Assembly (NCBI GenBank): GCA_002099365.1
Contig: MSED01000004.1
Location: 992,001 to 1,056,000, forward strand
Reading direction: 5' to 3'
Length of the DNA: 64,000 nucleotides
Origin: Phialophora verrucosa
Lineage: Eukaryota; Ascomycota; Eurotiomycetes; Chaetothyriales; Herpotrichiellaceae
Part shown: positions 11,382-21,277 of the stretch, piece by piece
Layout of the letters: each line of letters opens with the position of its first letter
How positions within the stretch are numbered: the first letter of the stretch is position 1
Notes under the pieces: model-generated
Seen by the model: only the letters and a program-made list of their open reading frames with translations
Database searches by the model: none
What the model was told of the DNA's origin: nothing
Made by a program: the position numbers and the translations under genes

Positions 11382-12767
11382 TCTAAGGGTGGCTTGCTTT
11401 TGCGCAACGTGGTATGAACTGGCGGTGCATCTGTTTCATTCTGTTTTGCATTGCTCACGACCGTGCTGAGGCGAAAAGGGGAAGAAGGCGAACCTCGGGT
11501 ACGTGGTCCTATCCATGGGTGGGAATCATGTTGCATGTTCAAAGGGAGTCCTGTGCTCGTCACTGAGGCCGATGGAGGGAGCATCATGACGATGGACTTG
11601 ATTGGCTATGTAACAACAAACCGGCTATGCAGACGTTCCTCCACAAGTGCCCTGTGCAAGAAGGGAGAAAGCACGATAGCGGCTTCGATGGCATCGACCA
11701 GGAAACAAATCCAAGCTCGATGCTCCTCGTCAACCCTTCCAAGATCTACTACGCCGCAGCCCGTCTCGTGCGGCAGTTTCGCTCCAGGTCTTATCTGCTT
11801 TTGTTCAATCCTCGTCTGCAGCATGACCGTCAGCCTTACCTTAGGTCTCTTTCGATAGTCGCCCTTCCCACCCCTCCCCCAAGCCCGACTATCCATGATC
11901 AGCCCCCGCCTCCGAGTTGGGACCTGTCATCGGTCTTCAAGCCACGCCAACCTTACACCCTCACACCCTCCACGGCCTTGCAGATCAAGCTACGCCACGA
12001 AAGCCCAAGCTGTCTGCGAGACGCGTTGTGACGGTCGGCGTCGATTGGTCCGGACGGTTGGGTCGCCAATACTATGCAACCTCTATAGACCTCCGCCTCT
12101 TCCACCATGGAGGGCCCTCGGGGGCGAAGCAGAGGAAGGCCTGGACAATTGCGCTGAAGTGGTCGAATTGAAAGCATTCTTGTCTCGCGGTGGACGACGA
12201 GTATCGACGAAGGCTTCCTCCAAAGTGACATCACATTGCAGCATGGTTTATACTTGGCATCGTTCACAGTTCGTGAAGCCAAGGACAGGAGGGTCCAGAC
12301 TTGGCAACCAAACTTGCTCCAGCCAGTTGGAAAGGCCAAGACGCTGGGCAGTTGGGTCCAAAGGTTGTCTTGCAGACACGAGAGCAAAACACGCGATTCT
12401 GCCTGGTGTGTACAGAGAGCACCCAAATTCGACACCACCCGAGCTCATATCACATGGATGCAGCAACGATCTGCGAGGAGATGATTTGTCTCGCTTGCAC
12501 AGCGCTCGTGTCGGGAACGTGCTTCCACAAGAGAGCCTCAGCCGCATGCAAAATGCTCAGTCGCAGCCGAACGTCAGCTAGCTGCCATGAGGGTCGAAAG
12601 ACATCAGGCTAGAATCTGCCCACATAGGCCGCAAAGCTCGTATTCTGCCTGGACTGCGCGCCGTGGCGCCCTCCAGGTCGATAATAAAACGATCACCGTG
12701 CGACCGAAACCTTGACTGCATTCCCCCAATCACTGTTCCAGGGTTCCATACCGCTGCCACTGTCGAT
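11382..12767. other. 1.4-kb intergenic region, no supported gene
   Basis: Reading frames up to 228 codons cross this stretch (for example 11895-12581 forward), but none has recognisable motifs, consistent codon use or matching splice signals. Some pieces (VTVGVDWSGRLGRQYYA near 12030; SDITLQHGLYLASFTVREAK near 12225) look protein-like but are interrupted by stops. They may be the remains of a decayed gene. The last part should carry the HET-gene promoter. Confidence 0.35.
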
Positions 12768-15230
12768 ATGGACTACATTCCGCAACCAAGTCTGCCCAAA
12801 CATTCGATCCCTGAAATTCCCTACCTCTGTGGCTCGCCATCAACTCAAAGATACTGTTACGATCATCAAGGATGGCTGGGTTATCCCACACGCATGGGCT
12901 TTGACCCCGATGACCTTTACTATGGCGACTGCCCCAAAAAGGGCTGTCACTCGAAGGATGCAGCTGCAGCTTTGTTACAGTCATGGCTGTACTTTGGCAG
13001 TCTCTGTGAATTCTTCGATCAGGCTCTCGATCAGAGAACTTTCGTACGGACCAACTCCCAGGGGAACCCTGTCGTGACGATGGAGCTTGTTGACGAATTA
13101 ATTACACGGTGGATTCAGGACATCCGCGGTTCGTCGATCGACAGCAACCGACGACGGTTGATCAGGTTGAACGATGTTTCACACACTATCTCTACCTACA
13201 TCTCACCCAGAGGATCCCAACTAATCAACGGGACCACTCCTCTACCGTACGAAGTGGTCTTGTCAGTCTTGGTCCTTCTGAACTATCTCGACATTGCCAA
13301 GTGCCATGTGCAAGACCAACTGAAAGACTACAAACGGATCCCAACAATGATGCCAGATCTCATGAATTCAAGGCTCGCTGACGATAGCTGGTGCCCAGCA
13401 GATGTTGCGCTCTTGCAGGGCAACATGCAGCTCACGGCCTCTTACTATCTCAGCCTGATCGGTCCACCTTATCCATACCTTCAGCACCGTCTTTGCGACC
13501 AAAAGGCGTGCAAGGCCATTGAAACACCCGACCAGTTATACAAGTTCCGGCACGCGTCCGGCGGCTGCCGCTGCAATAACTGGCTTCAGATGGGCACCAC
13601 TGAGCTGACGCGAGCCATAAATTCTGGCAGAACGCCACTGGCAACGGTGGTACCGAGCCCTGCCGGACTACAGCTCAAGCCCTTGACGGCGGCACCTGGT
13701 ACTCGGTATGTCGCTATATCCCATGTCTGGTGGCAAGGGCTTGGCAACCCGCATCAGAATGCGTTGTTGGCCTGTCAAGGGGGCCATATCCAGAAACTTG
13801 TCAATAGCATGTACTCCCAGAAAGGCAACGTTCCATTCTGGCTAGACACCCTCAGCATCCCCCTTGTCCCCGCAGAGCAGAGGAGTCAGGCAATCAAGAG
13901 CATGGAACAGGTCTACGCCAACGCCGACAAAGTGCTCGTCATCGAAACAAGTCTGCTCTCGGTGTCATCTTGTATTTCCGAATTGGAGCTCGGTGCGAGG
14001 CTTGCCATGTCCGCCTGGCTACGCCGAGTCTGGACCTTTCAGGAGGGTGTTAGGGCTAAAGACCTTTATTTTCAATTCGCCGACGGGGTACTCTCCGTGG
14101 AGCAAATCTTACAGAAAGTGGACACTTGCCAAAGTCACACAGTATTCAGGCCAGAGCAGACGCTTCTGTGGGAGTTCCTGAGGCCGTTCGAAGCTATGAC
14201 ACGACTAGGGGTTTCTAGCCCCCATCCTGACGCCAGTGCCGACGACCATGGAGACATACTGACCGCGATGCAGTTTCGAGCTATAAAAAATCTGACTGAT
14301 GTTGACCGGGCTGTTGATAGCATCCTTGGTCGTACCTCGAGGCAGGCCGCAGGACTTGTGCCGGCGGAGAATCCCAACTGGAGCTCTGCGAGACCGAGGC
14401 CACCTGAGCGTACAGACCGGGGATCTCTCTCTGCGTTATTGGGCACGGCCGCGGGGTTCATCGTTGGTCACATTGCAACGAGGTTATTGGGGCCCATGCA
14501 ACGACCGCAAGGATTGACAGTCGGCCAAGCTGGAGCAACTGCCCCAGCGCCCACCACACCAGTGCCGACGCAAACCCTCACTCCCGTCCAACGACGCCTC
14601 CTGGGCCAGCGAACCGTTGCTGCGAATCTACTGTTTCAAGAAGGCCCAAAGATGACGATCCCAGGCTGGCGATGGTGTCCCCAAAACATTCCACAGGGCG
14701 CCGCACAAGGCGCATTTCACGTTGCCAGCACCAATCGCTGCACCGTCACTCTGCACGGATTCAAAGGCATCTTCCCAACCATCCACATCAAGCCACTAGC
14801 GGGCCAGACCTTGATCCATTCATTCAACCTCTACGACGAGGTCACTGGAGACATCTATTGCGTGGCAGACTGCAGCGCCTCGGATCGTGACACGGGCACC
14901 TTTCTTGCTCGAACCGCCGTTGCGCGCGGCCACCCGCAGACCGACTGGCTCGATACGATCCAAGCCCCGGCTCTACTGTTGGAGGTCGATCTGGTCAGAG
15001 GCCAGCACGAGCAGGCTGTCGCAGCCTTGGTGGATGTGAATCCTCAGGGGGGTTCGCAAAACGTAGCCACGTATATAAGACGAGCGGCAGTGACTTTCAT
15101 GGACGTGACGACGACGGAACAGTTCAATGCCACCGCCGTGAAAGTGGGAGGGTGGGAGAACCTACAGCAAGCCATGCCGCAGTGGTTGAGGCTGGGGAGG
15201 AGTGAGAGGAGGGAATGGCTTGTTGATTGA
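12768..15230 (+). CDS. HET-domain (heterokaryon incompatibility) protein
   Basis: HET domains trigger cell death or restrict growth after fusion between unlike strains, and are thought to act as NLR-like effectors or adaptors. The HET signature is clear at residues of about 310-450: TRYVAISHVWWQGLGNP, VPFWLDTLSIPL, AIKSMEQVYANADKVLVIE and AWLRRVWTFQEGV. Before it is a conserved N-terminal region (IPEIPYLCGSP, AAAALLQSWLYFGSLCEFF) and a Cys-rich stretch (CDQKACKAIE, GGCRCNNWLQ). After it come an Ala/Gly-rich segment and an unassigned C-terminal domain. The gene is a single exon. I prefer the ATG at 12768 (MDYIPQPSLP), matching the usual start of this subgroup and giving 820 residues. The frame extends upstream to an ATG at 12663 (855 residues). 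A 21-bp minisatellite starts 21 bp after the stop. Confidence 0.88.
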   Translation: MDYIPQPSLPKHSIPEIPYLCGSPSTQRYCYDHQGWLGYPTRMGFDPDDLYYGDCPKKGCHSKDAAAALLQSWLYFGSLCEFFDQALDQRTFVRTNSQGNPVVTMELVDELITRWIQDIRGSSIDSNRRRLIRLNDVSHTISTYISPRGSQLINGTTPLPYEVVLSVLVLLNYLDIAKCHVQDQLKDYKRIPTMMPDLMNSRLADDSWCPADVALLQGNMQLTASYYLSLIGPPYPYLQHRLCDQKACKAIETPDQLYKFRHASGGCRCNNWLQMGTTELTRAINSGRTPLATVVPSPAGLQLKPLTAAPGTRYVAISHVWWQGLGNPHQNALLACQGGHIQKLVNSMYSQKGNVPFWLDTLSIPLVPAEQRSQAIKSMEQVYANADKVLVIETSLLSVSSCISELELGARLAMSAWLRRVWTFQEGVRAKDLYFQFADGVLSVEQILQKVDTCQSHTVFRPEQTLLWEFLRPFEAMTRLGVSSPHPDASADDHGDILTAMQFRAIKNLTDVDRAVDSILGRTSRQAAGLVPAENPNWSSARPRPPERTDRGSLSALLGTAAGFIVGHIATRLLGPMQRPQGLTVGQAGATAPAPTTPVPTQTLTPVQRRLLGQRTVAANLLFQEGPKMTIPGWRWCPQNIPQGAAQGAFHVASTNRCTVTLHGFKGIFPTIHIKPLAGQTLIHSFNLYDEVTGDIYCVADCSASDRDTGTFLARTAVARGHPQTDWLDTIQAPALLLEVDLVRGQHEQAVAALVDVNPQGGSQNVATYIRRAAVTFMDVTTTEQFNATAVKVGGWENLQQAMPQWLRLGRSERREWLVD

Positions 15231-15251
15231 TATCACCATTAGCCTATGGGT

Positions 15252-15440
15252 CATCTAGCTACAGTATGAGAGCATCTAGCTACAGTATGAGAGCATCTAG
15301 CTACAGTATGAGAGCATCTAGCTACAGTATGAGAGCATCTAGCTACAGTATGAGAGCATCTAGCTACAGTATGAGAGCATCTAGCTACAGTATGAGAGCA
15401 TCTAGCTACAGTATGAGAGCATCTAGCTACAGTATGAGGG
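15252..15440. repeat. Minisatellite, 9 tandem copies of a 21-bp unit
   Basis: Nine head-to-tail units beginning catctagcta run without a break. The first eight appear identical and the ninth differs by one base near its end (gag to ggg). Because 21 is a multiple of three, one frame stays open and would read SSYSMRA nine times. That frame has no ATG before the array, so I treat the array as non-coding. It lies in the probable 3' UTR of the HET-domain gene. Confidence 0.95.
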
Positions 15441-15949
15441 CATTAAAGTACCGGCGTAATTCATGCCGCGAATACGTTCTGTAGCTTCCTCGCGTCTCGC
15501 TGCCGTTGGCCTTGTAAAATAAGAGCCTCGCTGGACGTTTGAAATCTGGAGTCTCAAATCTAAAATCCGAAAGTTCGAGGCCACGGGCTCGTAGTCGGGG
15601 GTTGAACTCAGACAGAAGTCGGCACAGCTGAACGGTTGCCAGGCTGGTCACTTGCGTGTCTTGTTCTACCCTGTCCTGCCTGTCTTAACCATTTTCCATG
15701 ACGCTGTCCCTTGTCTCAGACAAGTGTTGTTCTGGGGTCTTACGAAGTTGAGATTTCTTTCAGCATGTAAAACATGGAGGCAGGCACTCGTGATTGAGGA
15801 GTCCAGATCCTGTAATGTATAGGTAGGGGAGCAGCTAACATATAATTGCTGTCGTGCTCACGTTTAGCTCATGCTGCTTCTCTCTTATATCTTGCAATTC
15901 CATCTGCAGTCGCAGGAAACCAATCTGAATCGTCACCAGTGCCCTGAAA
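15441..15949. other. Intergenic spacer after the minisatellite
   Basis: About 510 bases with no credible coding content. It should contain the promoter of the small gene starting at 15950. The sequence just before that ATG is pyrimidine-rich. Confidence 0.3.
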
Positions 15950-16651
15950 ATGAGTTCTAACACCAACACCAATACTTCATCAAGATCCAGCATGAGTTCT
16001 AATGCCAACGTCCCGTCAAGCTCCGAGCTTCAGCGTGACAATGTACACAATACACCTGACCAGCAAGATCGAGATCGAGACCACGGTCAAGGTCAAGATC
16101 AACTTCGCCAGGTGAGTCGTTGGGAATCATAAGCCCGCCTTCCCATCCAGCGCTAACACAATCAGGAGGAACCGGTACGAGCAGAAGGATCTACCCAACC
16201 AGCCGTACCACCCTCAGTCTCCCACGATGCCGAAACCAAACTGCACGTTGAGGTAACCACCCTACGAGCCAGGTATGACTGCTGCGGGACTCGATTGCAT
16301 ATATTCCGAGCCCAATGGGAGGATCTTTTCGCGCGGGTCACGCAACCTGGGCGCTCGCCGACAGGCCACCAGGTGTTAGAGACAACGACGGCGCTGTTGG
16401 TCGGAAATCGCCAGCTTGTCGCCGATTTCATGACGCTCAAAGGTGATGCCGAGGTCCTGCTTGCCAAGTTGGAGACTGGGTATGGAGGGACGGTGAATGG
16501 ATGGAAGCCCGACTGGTACGAGGAGGCAGTGGTTGCATTGCGGCGTGCTATCAATGTGCGCGAGATTTGTGGACTGCTGGAGCTGGCGAATCTTGTGGCG
16601 GCGGGGCCACTGCAGAGGTCGGTGAGGAAACTGTATGGGCTGGGTGAATGA
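15950..16651 (+). CDS. Small unknown protein A (215 aa), two exons
   Basis: I do not recognise this protein. Exons are 15950-16111 and 16166-16651. The gtgagt donor and atcag acceptor are clean, and the junction falls between codons. Residues 1 to about 80 are disordered (Ser/Asn/Thr then Gln/Asp/Arg-rich: DQQDRDRDHGQGQDQ). The rest looks alpha-helical (LHIFRAQWEDLFARV, LLVGNRQLVADFMTLKGDAEVLLAKLE, WYEEAVVALRRAINVREICGLLELANL). No signal peptide or membrane segment is seen. The next gene downstream has almost the same length, the same two-exon layout with a phase-0 intron, and the same order of disordered head and helical body. The two may be old duplicates. Confidence 0.65.
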
Positions 16652-17155
16652 ATGAGTTGTGAGCTGCCGACATGTCGACGAGGCCCGCAGGCCGGTGACA
16701 GGTATCGCGGTGGGTGTGTATCTAAGTGTATGTATGGCAGGTGACAGTGAAGACAAAGGGATCTGGTCGTTCGCGGGGCAGGTTTGCAGGGATTGATAGA
16801 CGCGAGGGCAACAGTCCATGTTCGAGGTATTGCGCTCAGGGCATCAGGTCTGCCTCTGATGCTTCCTCTCACATTGCATTCGCTCCTGCTTGAATGCCAA
16901 CGGCGTCCTCAACAGGGACTGCGGCAGGCATCTCCCACGAGTTCATCGCAATCTCTTTGCCCTTCTGGCAATCCCTTACTCTTGGTCTCTTTGACAAGCG
17001 CACCTCAGTCAGTCTTCAGTAGTGAATAAATATCGTTTCCTAGCATCTTGTTTCTACCGCAGCTGTTACTCTCTCCCAGTTCGTTCTGCGGACCCTTCAC
17101 CAATCCCGACTCTTGACGCCGTTTGCCTTCCTCTTCGACCTTTCCACGGGCGACG
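16652..17155. other. Spacer between the two small unknown genes
   Basis: A 504-base spacer with no gene I can support. A reverse-strand frame across it (16162-16872) is a shadow of the upstream gene. Confidence 0.3.
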
Positions 17156-17864
17156 ATGGGCTCGAATGCCAGCGTCGGGGGAAATGGTTGGTCGTTGATA
17201 GACCCTCCTCGTATTCCGGCCACGCTCAGCGACGAACAGGCAGAGGGCAAGAAGGTGGTAAGTGCAACGCACAAGCGAGACATTGGAATCGGCTGAACTG
17301 ATGTACTGTAATTAGCGCGACGACAAATCAACCTCAACGTCTACCCGACTCTCGGTCCAGGTGGGCAACGCAGCTTGGCTACAGAGCAAGGCGAGGGAAC
17401 TTCAACAATCCTGTGTCAAAGTTGAATACCATGCGATGACCTTAAAGTTGAGAGCAGAAGAGCTTGCAAGGGTCCCCGGCTCCTGGTCTTCGACAAGGGA
17501 CCCGATGATCAAGGCCTTGGATGACATCCAGAGTGAGCAAATGGGGTGGACGGGATGCTTGGAAAGTCTCACGGCATCGGCAAATTGGTTTCAGCACGCG
17601 GTCAACCTGGGACTATTGCCTGAAGGCGACCTCGGGGCAGCACAGGCGGCGATCGATGCTGTGCACGAAGCGCTGGCAGCATGCCAAAAGTGTGTCGAAG
17701 TTAGAGTTGAATCATTTCAAGCGGTGCGGGATAGAATCTTACAAAACCGGCGGCGGTGGGACTTGGAACTTGAGCAGCTGATGCGACAAAGACAAGCGAA
17801 TCAGTCCTACTGGGAGCGTTTGGCGAGAGTCTTGTTTGGGAATCTGACGGTATGGACCAGGTGA
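17156..17864 (+). CDS. Small unknown protein B (216 aa), two exons
   Basis: Not recognised. Exons are 17156-17257 and 17316-17864. The 58-bp intron (gtaagt to attag) is phase 0. The first ~55 residues are disordered and polar (MGSNASVGGNGWSLIDPP, DDKSTSTSTRL). The remainder is helical with heptad-like spacing (WLQSKARELQQSCVKVEYHAMTL, CLESLTASANWFQHAV, ALAACQKCVEVRVESF, RRRWDLELEQLMRQRQANQ), suggesting a helical bundle or coiled coil. Position, size and exon layout parallel the gene at 15950, and short matches such as L/F-ARV in the helical part hint at common origin. Homology is not proven by eye. The next gene (P450) is convergent, with 151 bp between the stops. Confidence 0.62.
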
Positions 17865-18015
17865 TTGTCCTCAGGCAGCAGTAGGAGTAATTCAGGATGA
17901 AAGCTTGAATAGTGGTGCGAGGCCGGCAGGGATTTGGCCACAGCGAGGTTACCGCTACAAGAAGTGGTGTAGCAACAGTGTTAATGTTCGTGTCAAGGAG
18001 TAGAAGGACTCCCGC

Positions 18016-19596
18016 TCACTGCCACACCAGATCTATCCGCTCTCCGATGACTTTGCTGTTGAACCACTCGAGAATCTCAATCTCAGACTTCGGAGCCGTT
18101 GCCCCTTCTAGGATATCGGCCTCGACGACTCTGGCGACCGCACAGTACAATTCCACCGTCGCCAGATTCCTGGCAATGCACTGTCGACTGCCGAGACCGA
18201 AGGGAATGGCGTCCCGCATCATTTCTTCAGAAGGATCAATCCACCTCTCCGGCTTGAAGGCGTGAGGGTCGGGAAACACTTCGGGATTTAGATGCAGGGA
18301 ATACGGCGTGCAGCTGACTTCCGTCCCACCAGGGAAATGGGTGTCTTTAAACGTCCAGCCTCCGGGTGGTACAACGCGAGGGAGGCGTGACGGGTTGGCC
18401 ATGGACAGGCGCAGGCCCTCCTTCACAACCCCACGCAGGTATGGCATAGCCTGAAGCTCGTCGAAGCCCGGTTTGCTACCCAGGACTTCTTCCCTGGCTT
18501 TCCTATAGCATTCCGGATGTTTCGCCAGCATGAATAGGATGGTGGCAAGATTCATTCCCGTGCTGTCTGAGCCTGCAAAGATGAGGTCCTTGCATTGAGC
18601 CCGCGTCTCGGACGTCGTGAAGCCCGCTTGTAGAAGGCGAGCGGGATACGAGGTCAATGGATGATCAGGGGCGGAAGAAGGGGTCTTATCATTCGAGGGT
18701 GCCGCGTTCGCCTTGATACTGGCTTCCGCATCCTTCACTACTCCGGCCACAAAGTCGTCCACTCGCGCCAGACTGTGCGTCACCTCTTCGTCTGTGTTCC
18801 ACCAGGCGTCCCACGACTCGACGAGTTTGAAGGCCCAGCTCGGGAGGTACCAGAAGCGGCCGACCGCGACGAAGGTGTCGACCATGCCGGCCGCACTCAT
18901 TGGCTCGGCCAATTCTTTGCGAACGGCGATGCTCTCGTCCTTCTTCTGGTTGGAGTCCTCGCTGAGGGCTTCGTAGCTCTTGCCCAGAAGGTACGACGAG
19001 ACAGCGTCGACGGCCAGCCCTCTCGCCAGGTTGAGAACATTCAGTGGAGCGCCGGCGCCTGCTTGGCTTGATTTCTTGCCCCCAGCCAACCGGGCCACGA
19101 ACCTGTCGACGCATCGGTATATCACGTCTTGGCCCTGTCTGAGATTCGAGGTGGAGAACAGTACTGCCACGGCCTTTGCGCGAGGGGCGCGCGTCGACGG
19201 ATCTGTTTCCGAGAAGATCGAGTTGTGCATATGCGCGCCATCGGGGAGAGCGAAGTTTTCGTAGAACTTGGACTTTGCGAACCCGCCCCGTTCGGTATAT
19301 ATGGTCGCTAGTGCTGCGCCATCGGAGATGTCGACACTGTTTGGCCCATTACGGACGATTGTGCCGTATTTCTTATGCAGGGCTTCGACCACCGAGGCTT
19401 CGTCTCCGATCCACGCGTGGTAAGTGAGCCACAGCGACGAGAGTCGAGGTAGAAGCGGACCAGGTATATGGGATAGTGGATGGAAGGGGGAGATGCGGTA
19501 CAATGAGCGTAGTACAAGCGGGATGATGGGGAGAAGGAAGACGGTCAATATCGGGCGCGCGGCCAACGGCGACAGTAAGATGTCGAGCAGGGCCAT
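18016..19596 (-). CDS. Cytochrome P450 monooxygenase
   Basis: Membrane-anchored microsomal P450 of 526 residues in one exon. An N-terminal hydrophobic anchor (ILTVFLLPIIPLVL) is followed by a proline hinge (SHIPGPLLPRLSSLW). The I-helix reads DLIFAGSDSTGMNLA, the ExxR of the K-helix is in VVKEGLRLS, the PERW-type motif is FKPERW, and the haem loop is PFGLGSRQCIARN with Cys473 as axial ligand. All family motifs are intact and the length is normal. The substrate cannot be told. The start at 19596 faces the N-carbamoylase gene start at 20159 across a 562-bp shared upstream region, so co-regulation with that gene is possible but not shown. Confidence 0.94.
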   Translation of the reverse strand: MALLDILLSPLAARPILTVFLLPIIPLVLRSLYRISPFHPLSHIPGPLLPRLSSLWLTYHAWIGDEASVVEALHKKYGTIVRNGPNSVDISDGAALATIYTERGGFAKSKFYENFALPDGAHMHNSIFSETDPSTRAPRAKAVAVLFSTSNLRQGQDVIYRCVDRFVARLAGGKKSSQAGAGAPLNVLNLARGLAVDAVSSYLLGKSYEALSEDSNQKKDESIAVRKELAEPMSAAGMVDTFVAVGRFWYLPSWAFKLVESWDAWWNTDEEVTHSLARVDDFVAGVVKDAEASIKANAAPSNDKTPSSAPDHPLTSYPARLLQAGFTTSETRAQCKDLIFAGSDSTGMNLATILFMLAKHPECYRKAREEVLGSKPGFDELQAMPYLRGVVKEGLRLSMANPSRLPRVVPPGGWTFKDTHFPGGTEVSCTPYSLHLNPEVFPDPHAFKPERWIDPSEEMMRDAIPFGLGSRQCIARNLATVELYCAVARVVEADILEGATAPKSEIEILEWFNSKVIGERIDLVWQ

Positions 19597-20158
19597 CGGT
19601 CAACAACACGCCGGAGACACAAAGTGAATTCAGATCCAAAGCAGATCGAATTCGGATTCTCTAACCCGGACCAAGAACGGGAACGCAAATAATGGACGAG
19701 CTATTCTACACACCGATTTTGAGTCATGTCGACAATTTGAGGCTGTCCATGACCATGTGAATGAGCAAACCTTCACAAGTCATTCCAGGCGGCGCTGATG
19801 CCCGCAGCAGCGGGACAAAGTTTGTGAGATTCGCAAGGCGTTGATGTCCTTCCAAACCCACTTCTGTCGGATAAGAGCGATGTGAGCCCCGTACGGAGTG
19901 CACGAGGCATTGATAACGAACTGATCGGGCAGAGCGGCGGCCAGTACGGCGGACAGGACGGTTCGGCGACTTGACGGTAGGTGGAACGTATATCGAGAAA
20001 GTATTTGAAGCTTTGTGGTACGATCATGGAGATCTGAGTCGCGTTCCGTATTCGATAATCTCCACGATCGCTCAACGCCGGCACCCAGATCTCTAGCAAC
20101 CAGACTTCCAGCCATTTGATCGTCTCAGTCATTTGACATTTCGGCGCCTTGAACAGCC
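19597..20158. promoter_or_regulatory. Divergent upstream region, P450 / N-carbamoylase
   Basis: A 562-base head-to-head region. A reverse frame of 131 codons (19773-20168) crosses it but has no family features and would overlap the amidohydrolase start, so I treat the stretch as regulatory. No specific operator was identified. Confidence 0.45.
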
Positions 20159-21277
20159 ATGGGATCAATCCAGGAGCCGAGTGCAGGCCACACAGGAGAG
20201 TCAGACCGCAAGATCATCGTCGCAGGAGCCCAGTTGGGACGGATCGATGTCGACACTCCCCGTTCGCAGGGAATCGAGCGGATGCTCAAGTTGATGGAAG
20301 GTGCGCATCAAAAGGGCGCCAAGTTGATCGTGTATCCCGAGATCGCTCCCGTGACATTCTTCCCGCGACACATTCTGGAGGGAGATGATCTCGAGCAATA
20401 CTTTGAGAACGAGCAGGAGGTCGGCGGAGACCCGACCAAGCTGGCCAACCTGAAGCCGCTGTTCGACAGAGCCAGGGAGTACAAGATGGACATGTATATC
20501 GGGTACGCGGAGCACGCACCAGAGTCCGGCGAAGGCGGACACGTGCATTACAACACGGCGGTCTACTACTCCGGGGCGGCAGATCAAGTCATCTCGAAAT
20601 ATCGCAAGGTTCACCTGCCCGGTACCTTTGAGCCATATGAGCGGAAAGACGCGACGAACCAGCTGGAGAAGCGCTACTTTCTGCCCGGCAACCTGGGCTT
20701 CCAGGCATTCCGAGCGCCAGGACTGGTTGCAGGTGCTGTCAGCAAGAAATCAGGCGCAAAGTCAAACGAGCCAGACACCCTCGGCAAGGGGGACCCGATT
20801 ATTGGAATGCTCATCTGCAACGACAGACGGTGGCCCGAAGCCTGGAGACCGTACGGCCTGCAGGGCGCGGAGCTGGTGCTGTGCGGATACAACACCACGG
20901 CATGGGCACCTGAACTGCTTGGGACGAGCAAGAAGATCTCGACCAAAGAGAAGGCCAAGGAAGAGGCTCTCTTCCACAACAAGTTGTGCGTCACGTACAA
21001 TAGCTATGCCAATGCTTGCTTCAGCATCAACGTCGCAAAGTGCGGGGTTGAGGATGGCAAGTATCCGTTGATAGGAGGCAGCTGCATCGTCGACTGCGAC
21101 GGAGAGATCATCGTGGAAGCGAAGACAGAGGAAGATGAGCTCATCGTCGCCGAAATTGATCTAGGCATGTGTCGCCGAGGCAAGGAGAAGGTCTTTGCGT
21201 TTGAGAGGCACCGCAGGACTGAACATTACGGGCTCATGGTCGAACAGACGGGAGTGAAAGAACCGGACTTACTATGA
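20159..21277 (+). CDS. N-carbamoyl-D-amino-acid amidohydrolase (nitrilase superfamily)
   Basis: Hydrolyses N-carbamoyl-D-amino acids to the D-amino acid, CO2 and ammonia, the last step of hydantoin degradation in bacteria. One exon encodes 372 residues. The nitrilase Glu-Lys-Cys triad is present: Glu61 (LIVYPEIAPV), Lys150 (YRKVHLPG) and Cys220 (LICNDRRWPEAWR). The CNDRRWPE block is characteristic of the D-carbamoylase branch rather than of nitrilases or beta-ureidopropionases. No signal peptide is seen, so it is probably cytosolic. The next forward gene encodes an Asp/Glu/hydantoin-racemase-like protein, which fits the same pathway. The exact substrate stereochemistry is inferred from motif similarity only. 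Confidence 0.9.
   Translation: MGSIQEPSAGHTGESDRKIIVAGAQLGRIDVDTPRSQGIERMLKLMEGAHQKGAKLIVYPEIAPVTFFPRHILEGDDLEQYFENEQEVGGDPTKLANLKPLFDRAREYKMDMYIGYAEHAPESGEGGHVHYNTAVYYSGAADQVISKYRKVHLPGTFEPYERKDATNQLEKRYFLPGNLGFQAFRAPGLVAGAVSKKSGAKSNEPDTLGKGDPIIGMLICNDRRWPEAWRPYGLQGAELVLCGYNTTAWAPELLGTSKKISTKEKAKEEALFHNKLCVTYNSYANACFSINVAKCGVEDGKYPLIGGSCIVDCDGEIIVEAKTEEDELIVAEIDLGMCRRGKEKVFAFERHRRTEHYGLMVEQTGVKEPDLL

Noticed and set aside
11895..12581. Forward frame of 228 codons between the Scd6-like and HET genes
   Set aside because: Arg/Ser/Cys-rich with no motifs. Protein-like pieces in neighbouring frames are broken by stops.
15252..15440. CRISPR-like periodic repeat
   Set aside because: Units are directly adjacent with no spacers, and the genome is fungal.
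15227..15484. Open frame reading SSYSMRA nine times
   Set aside because: It has no ATG before the array and stays open only because the repeat unit is a multiple of three. Treated as a non-coding minisatellite.
19773..20168. Reverse frame of 131 codons between the P450 and N-carbamoylase genes
   Set aside because: It overlaps the amidohydrolase start and lies in the shared upstream region. No family features.
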